From Argyresthia goedartella (taxonomy: Eukaryota > Arthropoda > Insecta > Lepidoptera > Argyresthiidae), in the NCBI GenBank assembly GCA_949825045.1, contig OX463810.1, positions 40,248,201 to 40,312,200 of the forward strand: DNA of 64,000 bases. The letters run 5' to 3'. The position numbers and the translations under genes are program-made. The notes under the pieces were generated by a model. It worked only from the letters and a program-made list of their open reading frames with translations, did not search any database and was not told where the DNA came from. Below, piece by piece: positions 55,576-64,000 of this stretch (positions are counted from its first letter, which is position 1; each line of letters begins with the position of its first letter).

Positions 55576-56828
55576 GTGATGACCCGACTTCTGAACATCA
55601 GCAACCTTCGGTAATAGCAGCATGGACCCAGCCGCGAAGAAAACTCCGTATGCCGCCACCTTAGAAGTGCAAGCAAGAAGCACTTCGTTCAAGATCGCCG
55701 AGCCCCGACTTCTGCATACCTATTTCAAACCACGCTGCAGAACTCCATAATCAAGACCCCACTCAAACCAAGACGACATCAAGCAAGCCATGACCGGACC
55801 AGATTTGAAAACAATGAACCGATAGTCAGCCGACTGCTGATTTATCAAAATGGAGCTCGCACCAGCAGAAACGAACGCGTCGGCAAATTCATTCACAGCA
55901 AGCAGCTTTTTTCAAGTTCAAGACATAGGAAGCCGTTCCAGCCCCCAGAAGAGTATTGAAACATCATCGATATACCTAATTCAACGAATATTGAAATCAT
56001 CCAGGAAGAACATCGCACGAAGAATAATCAAATCACTGAAGAGAGAGAGAGATATATATTTATATATAAACGATTGGTGTACAAGATGTGCCCTATGTTG
56101 CCAAATGTCAAGGTTTTTAGGCACAAAAATTTCATCAATCGACAACTTAATATTCACTCAAGAGTGAAGAGCACGCACGTACATATGACGTACGAGATCA
56201 TTGACTGCCTACCTACAGCCAAGGTTATAGATTTAATGCTGACGCTGATTCAGCACAATCATCCTTGTGTAGGTACGGTCGCAATTATAAACAAACAGTT
56301 ATTACAACTTCAACGACGTGCGATGTAAATTGACTCATCGATTCCTGAAAAACATGGGCGGCTGCAGCATCAGACGACTCTCCTGCGGATCTTTTCCAGT
56401 TATAGGTTAGGTTAGTTTACTAACCGCGAAGCCCCATTTTCCTAGTGTTTTTCTGTTTTCCAGTTTTTAGTTTATTTTATGTAGTGTGCGGCCAGACACA
56501 AGACTTGCCTGTAGGTAAATATTAAGTAATTATTTAAACTTACGTAGAATTCACATAACCGTAGTTACTTTATTTTTTAATTCGTGTAAGATTTACCTTT
56601 TAAGTTGAAGTATGCGCTATTACTATCTAGTTTTTTTTAACAATGACTTCCCTTATATATAAAAATAGATTAAGTTAAAGTATGCACAATTAAGATCTGG
56701 TTTTATGTTTATTAAAATACTACTAGTTATTATTGCAGTTGATATAAGTTTGTTATGTTATCTAACTTAGATTTTTTCCATTGTTATAAGTACATTCATT
56801 TATTTTTTTCCCTAAAGGGGGGAGTATC

Positions 56829-57073
56829 TGTGCCGGCACATACGCCCGCCACAGATATGCGGAAATATCTATTTCCACGTAATGTTAAGATAAGTTGACG
56901 ACCGTCACAGATAAGGTATATTTATATTCATCACGTAGTTTTGTAGTAAGTTGTATATAAGCTTATTATATCCTATAATAAATTAGTCTAGTATAGTCTC
57001 GTATTTGCGCGCATCTCAAGCCTTTTACTTTACTCCCGAAGATGTCGCTCTCCTCATAATTGCCAATGGCAAA
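56829..57073 (+). repeat. 3' LTR of the TRIM-like element
   Basis: Same length as the 5' LTR, followed immediately by the GTCAA target duplicate and the resumed LINE RT frame. Confidence 0.85.
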
Positions 57074-58795
57074 GTCAATTTAATTGGTTCAGTAATTCTA
57101 GTTATAGCCCCACACTTAGCTTATATATTCAATAAATGTGTTGACGATGGGGCATTCCCAGACCTCATGAAACACAGTAAACTGATACCTCTGTTCCTGT
57201 CGGGAGATAAGGGCGATCCTTCAAATTTCAGACCAATATCTGTTCTTCCAACACTAAGTAAAATATTTGAAAAGATTATACTTAATCAAATGCTCTCACA
57301 CTTCAACCGTACAAAACAACTCCACGCCAAACAATACGGTTTCACTAGGGGTAAATCCACTACTGATGCAGGTATTACCCTTATATCTCATATTTATTCT
57401 GCATGGGAGGCCGCACAGGATGCTATCGGAGTTTTTTACGATCTGTCGAAGGCGTTTGATTGTGTTGATCATAATACGCTATTAATTAAATTAAATAATT
57501 GCGGAGTTAGAAATAAAGCGTTGGATCTACTTAGACCATACCTAAGCAATAGAATTCAAAAGGCAGAAGTTAACGGCGTAAAATCTGATGGATCGGGTGT
57601 TAAAATTGACGTTCCACAAGGTTCCATAATAGGCCCTTTCTTATTCCTGGTATATATTAACGATCTGCCTTTCATGGTGCAGAAATTAACTGACATAGTG
57701 TTGTTTGCTGATGATACTTCAATGGTCTTCAAAATTGAAAGACAAAAAGGAGATTTTGATGATGTTAATGGTGTATTGTCTTTAACCTTGAATTGGTTCA
57801 CAGTTAATAATTTATTGTTAAACGCTGGTAAACCCAAGTATATCAAATTCTCACTTCCAAATGTCAGGCAAGTTGAGACCAGTTTAGTGTTAGACAACAG
57901 CAAGTTAGAATTAGTAAATGATACGAAGTTTCTTGGAATACCCATTGATAGCAAATTGCAGTAGGGACCCCACATAGATAAATTGGCTGGTAAATTAAGT
58001 TCTGCGGCTTACGCTGTTAGGAACATCAGACAAAGCACGGATGTGGCTACATCTAGGCTAGTATATTTTAGTTACTTTCATAGTGTGATGTCCTATGGTA
58101 TCTTGTTGTGGGGGAAAGCAGCGGATATTCAAACTATTTTTATTTTACAGGAAATAGCTATTCGAGCAATTTATAATTTAAAACGAACAGACTCCTTAAG
58201 AGAGCTTTTTAAAGAAATTGACATACTAACAGTAGCTAGTCAATTTATTTTCGAAAATATAACGTACGTACGCAAGAACCTTACAACATTTTCCAAACTT
58301 AGCGATAGCTGTAACGTTAACCTAAGAAATAATCACAGACTATGTGCGCCCCGATTTAGACTCGCGAAAGTTAGCAATTCTTACAAGGGTCAGTGCATTC
58401 TCTACTACAATAAGATACCTATGGAGATTTTGAAATTGTCATTTGAGAAATTTAAAAAGCATGTTAAAGCGACTTTGTGGAAAAAGGGATATTACAATTT
58501 TCAAGATTACTTAAATGACAAGACTGTATGGGGTTAATCTGGCTCAACACAGACCTTGCTGTTAATAATTTTGTAATTATTTATACCTGCTTATTAATCA
58601 TAACAATTAAATTTTTCATATTTGTATTAGTTAAGCACAACCTATTTTTAAAAGAGATCTAAAAATCAATCTGTGGGAGTTTCTATGCCCTCCCTCTCCC
58701 ACAGTGGTCCAATGTAGAGAAGAGGCAAAAAATGACGTTTGCTAAGAATATGTAAATATCTACTTTGACTTTGACTTTTTCTTTGACTTTGACGT
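57074..58795 (+). pseudogene. Jockey-like LINE reverse transcriptase and 3' UTR
   Basis: RT motifs in order: KLIPLFLSGDKGDPSNFRPI, KQYGFTRGKSTTDAG, VFYDLSKAFDCVDHNTL, DVPQGSIIGPFLFLVYINDL and catalytic VLFADDTSMVF. A TAG at 57962 interrupts the frame, which resumes GPHIDKLAGKLSSAAYAVRN to DYLNDKTVWG at 58537. The 3' UTR runs to an ACTTTGACTTTGACTTT tail near 58760-58795. Sister copy at 53030-53985. Confidence 0.88.
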
Positions 58796-58805
58796 TGACA
58801 TGGTC

Positions 58806-58870
58806 AGCAGCAGTATTCGAACCTATATCTCCTGCGTGCGAAGCAAGCGTGAAACACACTAGACCACGGA
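58806..58870 (-). mobile_element. SINE family A head, reverse fragment
   Basis: Reverse complement reads AGCTCCGTGGTCTAGTGTGT and CTTGCTTCGCACGCAGGAGA, as in the other family A heads. Confidence 0.5.
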
Positions 58871-58876
58871 GCTCTT

Positions 58877-59268
58877 TTTAGGTTTCCGTACCCGAAGGGT
58901 GCCAAACGGGACCCTATTACTAAGCCTCCGCTGTCCGTCCGCCCGTCCGTCTGTCACCAGGTTGTGTCTCATGAACCGTGATAGTTACACATATGATGTA
59001 TTTCTGTTGCCGCTATAAAAACAAATACTAAAAAACAGAATACAATAAATATTTGAATATGTGAATCGTTGCCTAGTACCCAAGATACAGGGAATCCTAG
59101 TTTGGGGCTAGATCAATGTGTGTAAAATAATGTCCAAGGTATTATTATTATTATTTAAGGGGGCTGCCATAAGTACAACAAACTCGTTTTTTTGCCGTTT
59201 TTATAGATAATAGGAACCCTTCGTGCGCGAGTCCTACTCGCATTTGGCCGGATTTTTTCTTTTTCTTT
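58877..59268 (-). mobile_element. SINE family B, reverse copy
   Basis: GGTTTCCGTACCCGAAGGGT to CCTTCGTGCGCGAGTCCTAC and TCGCATTTGGCCGG at the other end, the reverse of the copy at 31237. Confidence 0.6.
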
Positions 59269-59839
59269 TATTATTTTTTGGGCCTGTTTCAACAAAACTT
59301 ATATAAAGCTCTATGTGACAGATTCATTTGTCATTTTACAAACAAAATTTATTTATTTAAGTGTTTCTGTTCAATAGGGCTTATCGGTTCAATAGGGATT
59401 TATTGGAATAGGGCCTTAGTATACCTACCCAACTACCTTTCTTGTACAATGTGTAAAAGTCCGACTCGCATTTGAACGTTTGTTTTCGTAGTGTCTAAGT
59501 ACCTAACTATACAAAATTTTACCAATCAATAAACATTTATAAACAGGCACATACATTGCTTCTGGCCCCACACTAGGATACCCTGTATCGTGGGCAACAT
59601 CACAAGCAGATTCCTTCCATTCCATTCCACACATTCCACAGGTACAAATTCTGTCAAATTCTTAACATAAACATTAAACATACCTACACTAAAAAGATTG
59701 TCTGAGGATTGGAAAAACGGCCGTAACTTGAACGAACTTGATCTATAAGAAGTATAAATTTTGAATTACTAAAATTAGGAAGTACATAGGCGCGTTGTTG
59801 CGTTGCAGCACTCCGGTTTTTTAACTACAAGCTAATTCA

Positions 59840-60035
59840 TGAAACGCCAGAGGGACACAACGCCCCACGGGCTATTCAGTGAATTGTCAATGTGACCGCT
59901 AGAAAACCCCGTGTGGTACAACGCAGCGTCGCGCTGCACCGCTCTGGTTTTTCAGGCGGTTTAAAATTCTGAAAAGCTCGTGGGGCACAACGCGGCCCAG
60001 CGTTGTACCCCACGGGCTTTTCAGAAGACGCGCCC
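59840..60035. repeat. GC-rich palindromic repeat, reverse copy
   Basis: CACGGGCTATTCAGTGAATT through GCGTTGTACCCCACGGGCTT reproduces the reverse complement of 52157-52345, including the hairpin CTCGTGGGGCACAACGCGG to CCAGCGTTGTACCCCACGG. Confidence 0.8.
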
Positions 60036-60585
60036 GGACCCATTCCATCGGAGCCAGGTCATAGGTCTACGGAAGACCCGGTCAGGTGAGTGCGTAAAGC
60101 ACGGTGTTTCACCGCCCGTTTGGAGACTCTCACGGCAGTGAGCAGATGTTATGGGCGCGCAGTGTGACCGCGCTGCCCTGAGGGGCGGGTGGTTTAAAGC
60201 ATCTGTGACATCCCGAAGATAGTCTGACACTGTAGACTGTACCAGACAGAAGCACATAAGCCCCAACATTCTTCTGGTAGCATCCTCCTCTGTTGTAGCT
60301 AGCAAGATGGCCCACGTCATCTCAAAAACTACAAAAATAAAAACCAGCAATATGTTTACCTTAGTAGGTTCCTAAACCATGTTTCGGTTCCCTCCTTGTA
60401 ATCACTGACCGACATGTTATGATTTATACGTTTGAACGTCATGAAAATCGATAAATCCCGACTGGAAAATGTTGAAACCGGGGACGATGTATAGGTCCTG
60501 TCTTCATTTGACATTTGGGAATTGGCTTTGATTTCATTTCCATCGTCTTCAAACATTAAATGTTACCGATTTAAGTCAAATCATT
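60036..60585. other. Intergenic, no feature recognised
   Basis: Mixed base composition with only short frames, and no family resemblance that I can support. Confidence 0.4.
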
Positions 60586-60587
60586 GA

Positions 60588-60910
60588 GATTGTGCACAAA
60601 GAGCCATGGAGCGTGCCATGCTAGGCATCAGGCTGTCAGACCGTATCCGTAATACCGAAATCAGACGCCGAACCAAGGTGGCTGATGTGGGTAAGGCGAG
60701 AAGACGGAAGATGGACCAGATCGGTGACAGAGTGGTGGCCAAGAGGAGGCCTAAGATCGGTCGGCAGACCATCCGCCAGATGGTCCGACGATGTGGCGAG
60801 GGTGGCAGGAAACCAATGGACGCGAGTTGCGCAGGACGGTACTGAATGGCGTGTTTATGAGGAGGCCTATACCCAACAGTGGGTCCCCTGAGAGGCTGAT
60901 GATGATGAAG
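60588..60910 (+). mobile_element. RTE-like LINE 3' fragment
   Basis: MERAMLGIRLSDRIRNTEIR and RRTKVADVGKARRRK, then after a frame change RSVGRPSARWSDDVARVAGN and WRVYEEAYTQQWVP, the well-known C-terminal end of lepidopteran endonuclease-RT proteins. It ends with a GATGATGATG tail. 5'-truncated and frameshifted. Confidence 0.82.
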
Positions 60911-61140
60911 TATATTATACGGATGTTCTAACGGTGATGGAAAACATAGTGAGAAAACCTTCATTACTCCATAGCTGCGGCGATGGGCTAGCCCCCTGTC
61001 ACCCAAAAAATAAAGTATTGGATAACTGCCTCAAAGTGGGCACAATAGTGCCTTTGTGGTAAACCCCGCAGAGGCACAATTGTGCACCCACCCACCCCGT
61101 ATGGGAAAAGGCGTGACGCTATGTTAATGTTACTCTATAC
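60909..61140 (+). mobile_element. SINE family A, distal part
   Basis: GTTCTAACGGTGATGGAAAA and GGGAAAAGGCGTGACGCTAT as at 49764-49958. Confidence 0.5.
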
Positions 61141-61156
61141 TTACTCTTAAAAATAG

Positions 61157-61400
61157 CTTCGTGGTCTAATGGGTTTCACGGTTGCTTCTCACACAGGAGA
61201 TGCTGGTTTGAATCCTGAAAAGTACATTATCGGATGTTCAGTGTGTCGGATGACACGTTAAGCTGTAGGTACCGGCTGCTATCACTATGCGGTAAAAAAC
61301 CCTCCACCAACCCGCAATGAGCCAGCGTGGTGGAGTATGGCTAAATCTTACGCGTATCCGGGTAAAGGCCTGTGCCCCTTGGTGGGGTCATTAATGGGCT
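61157..61400 (+). mobile_element. tRNA-like SINE, family A
   Basis: GCTTCGTGGTCTAATGGGTT with a B-box-like GGTTTGAATCCTG about 45 bp later, followed by the body seen reversed at 1711-1982. It fits a tRNA-derived SINE. Confidence 0.68.
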
Positions 61401-63110
61401 ACATTTATTAATATTCATTTACTGTGAGCGTACTTCCAGCAAAAAAGGTCGGGTTATCGAAATTCTGAATATGCAAATAATTAGTGCTCTGTGAGAAAAA
61501 TTTGTGCCCGAAATATGAAATTTGTGCTTCTACGGGATTTAGAGATAAATGCGATAAACACATTCTGCTGGGAGAACGTTCTCCTAGCAAAAAAATAAAT
61601 AAAAAAGAGACTTAGCTCAATGAAAGTAGTAGGGTAGGTAGCTTATATTTGTGCATAAATGTGCCCGAAGTGGCGAATTGTGCCTCTTATAGGAACAGAG
61701 TTATTCATTTTGGGCATGGTGCGGGGGGCGGGGGGCGGGGGCAAAGCATTGCTATTGCCAGCCGCATAGCTCTGTCCTAGTCCCCCGTTCCATGAATCTC
61801 GTGTTGCGCGCGCGGACGTGCGTGGTCCGGGGGGTATCAGGAAAAAATATTCTTTCTTGCAACCTCTTTAGTCTCCACTACCGCATAAATTAAAAATACT
61901 ATAAGTACTAAGCTATCCTGTAATTGGCATTAATACAAAGTAATTAATTAACTCTGCGATATATTAAGTACATATATGCTGTGGGATACAAATAAACAAA
62001 TACAAATACAATTTTTTCTGCTGGGGTAACGTTTGAGGGTTTTCTATATCTCAGCAACGGCTGAACCTAGGTATATGAGATTTTATAGATTAGTTGTTAA
62101 GATTTAGTGCCTAATTAGTGCAATCTTACTTTTTTTTAAAACTTGTTTTTTTTTCTACGTATTCAGTTTACAAAAAAAAGTGAAAATCTCACAGCACATT
62201 CAAACGACGCTATTTCAAGACTTGAAATCTCTATCAGTGGTTCCTCATAACATCCACCATTTCCTCCAAAGATTTCATAAACCTGGATTAAGTATTTTGA
62301 GAAAAATCAGGCTCTGTTGTTAGTTTGACCGCGCCTTATGTTTGGAGCCCTCTCATTCAATTTCTAAGACAATAGCGGATTTTCTCATCAATTGACAAAT
62401 TAGTGCTCTTATTCATAAATATATCCTGAAAATTTGAACCGGTAATTCTAAGTAGAATCTGAGATAATTAACGAAAGCTGAAATCTTCCAGTATCAAACC
62501 ACTACCGCGCCAAATTAAGTAGGCCACTAAAAAGCGGCCGCTAGATAAATTGTCCCTTCAATCCGAATTTGGTACCATAATAGCGCCGTATGGCATCGAG
62601 GGAAATATATTAGTTGGGGATTATTGTTCGTTTAGGTAAAAACGTGACGCTATGTCGTGTACTATTCCTATGCTAAATATCAATAATCGGATATTCCGAT
62701 ATTTATTATAAATATCGGCCTTTTGAGAACCCTGGACACGTCCAAAGCCATACACCATTAAGTTTAGTTGTTCGTTGACGATGCGAATGTATTGCTACAG
62801 GTTAATAAAATAAAAATAGATTAAAGTCACAAACGTGAAGTTATTGTTCGGTTTTAGCTCACTTGAAAGTAAAGATGGGGGATTCTCGACAACGATCTCG
62901 CTGCGAGATCTTTTCGGGAATGTCCCGTTTTATTTGCTTTGGATTTTCGTTACTTACTTATAAAGTAATATTATAATCTTATTTCGATGATATAATAGTA
63001 ATAAAAATGGCATAATAACAAATACATGTCAAAATAAATTAAATTAAATTATATTAAATTATGTCATATTAATTAAATCATGTCGTGAAAATATGAAACT
63101 TATCTCTCAC
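61401..63110. other. Intergenic, AT-rich, G-rich tract at 61719-61742
   Basis: No coding or mobile element could be supported. The G-rich tract has four or more G runs. Confidence 0.45.
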
Positions 63111-63119
63111 AATGTTTTT

Positions 63120-63690
63120 GGCTCACCGACCTACGCAAATTATGGACGAAGTAGATTCAATCAGAACCTGCGCAGGCCGTGAAAAACCCCATAAACCGTC
63201 ATAACAATACTATTAGTCATCAAGTTATGTCCAAAATTTGCCACCCTGCGTCTTATCAATGCGTCAGCGCATGGCAGCCGCAGCACTGCGAACATTGTAG
63301 ACGCGCTGCACCACCGTGGCATACGGAACAGAATGCGGTAAGCGTCTTTATATTGCACCTTGGATCTGTGATAACTCTCTACCTTATAACTGCACCATAG
63401 CTGAGGCGTGTAAACGTTTGGCAGTACGTTTTAAAGAAAACCAGTTTTGAGTCTCGCGAGGATTTGCAGAATTTGCGTCCTATTATGTTGACCCTGACGA
63501 TCATAGCTCGTCTTTACCTGTCTAGGTCGAGATCTTCCCGCATGTCGCTCTTAACCCAGTGTCCGAGGAACATGAAGTTAGCAACAATTTTTTGTGAGTT
63601 TCTGTCAAGGATCACCGGCAGCGAGCATTCTGTTTTTCCCCGTTCTGAGAACACCATAGCTACTGGTTTCGTCGAGTTATAAACGATCCC
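63120..63690 (-). pseudogene. LINE C-terminal fragment, reverse strand
   Basis: On the reverse strand SERGKTECSLPVILDRNSQK, FMFLGHWVKSDMREDLDLDR and VQYKDAYRILFRMPRWCSAS resemble the region after RT in insect LINE proteins (FKYLGHxVT, LPRFCSAS). Stops at about 63525 and 63400 and frame changes show decay. Confidence 0.65.
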
Positions 63691-64000
63691 TTGCGCATTT
63701 GCGTAACTTGCACAGATCTGCAGTCAGTATCTGAGAGTACCAATCGTGGGGCTTGTGTTTATTGGGATTTTATGGGATATGGTTTGTCAAAACTAAACAT
63801 GAACTTAAAATCACTATTCCAAAGCTCAAACCATTAGTTGTAATAGTTACTCCATAAATTGTACCACAAGATGTGCTGGATTGTGGCATAGTAGAATGTG
63901 CTCAAAGCAATCTCTATTAACAATTCGGTTAAGATTGATATGTTGAGTTTCATAATTTTTCAATTTATTTTTCAATTTGTTTGTGACTTTAATCTATTTT
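63691..64000. other. Window end, no feature recognised
   Basis: AT-rich; probably the continuing LINE fragment or intergenic sequence. Confidence 0.35.

Larger units (their letters stand above)
55331..57073 (+). mobile_element. LTR element without polymerase genes (TRIM-like), inside a LINE
   Basis: Two 245-bp LTRs (55331-55575 and 56829-57073) start TGTGCCGGCACATACGCCCG. The target GTCAA is present at 55326-55330 and 57074-57078. A purine tract AAAGGGGGGAGTATC precedes the 3' LTR. The 1.25-kb interior has no protease, RT or integrase motif; small frames such as 55850-56167 are unrecognised. Confidence 0.88.

Overview
The window looks like nuclear DNA of a moth or butterfly (Lepidoptera). 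The evidence is an intron-rich, AT-rich locus packed with element types common in that order: a BEL/Pao LTR retrotransposon, RTE-like and Jockey/CR1-like LINEs with short microsatellite tails, a piggyBac element with TTAA duplications, tRNA-like SINEs and fold-back MITEs. No prokaryotic features are present.

The main host gene, on the + strand from about 303 to 44421, is a PAS-domain serine/threonine kinase (PASK). I could thread 20 exons together. Every exon-exon junction keeps reading frame, nearly all have GT..AG borders, and the joined protein (at least 1151 residues; the 5' end lies outside the window) follows the order of vertebrate PASK: an N-terminal PAS core (exons 2-4), a second PAS-like module (5-6), a third (7), a long serine-rich linker (8-10), a beta-rich segment just before the kinase (10-11), a complete kinase domain (12-17) and an acidic tail (18-20).

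The introns are full of mobile DNA. Intron 4 holds a decayed RTE-like LINE and a SINE. Intron 6 (13 kb) holds a young BEL/Pao element with two 544-bp LTRs; a LINE has inserted inside its reverse transcriptase, and decayed transposase DNA follows. Intron 8 holds a LINE with an open 980-codon EN-RT frame whose 3' tail starts beside the exon 8 splice donor. Intron 12 holds an inverted cluster of AT-rich non-autonomous elements, intron 15 a 57-bp satellite of about 25 units and a mariner-like relic, and introns 17 and 19 further LINE and AT-rich copies.

From 44.4 kb to the end I see no confident host gene. That part holds a MITE 60 bp after the PASK stop, a 2.36-kb piggyBac element inside a SINE, further MITEs, two copies of one Jockey-like LINE (one split by a 1.74-kb LTR element lacking polymerase genes), GC-rich palindromic repeats, and LINE 3' fragments.

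The most unusual signal is in PASK itself. Six exons (3, 7, 10, 13, 14, 17) are followed closely downstream by a decayed, same-strand partial copy of themselves, usually carrying the splice donor. At exon 10 this has become a 12-unit, 33-bp minisatellite in which almost every unit repeats the exon end and its GT donor in the same reading frame, so donor choice could add 11-residue repeats to the kinase.
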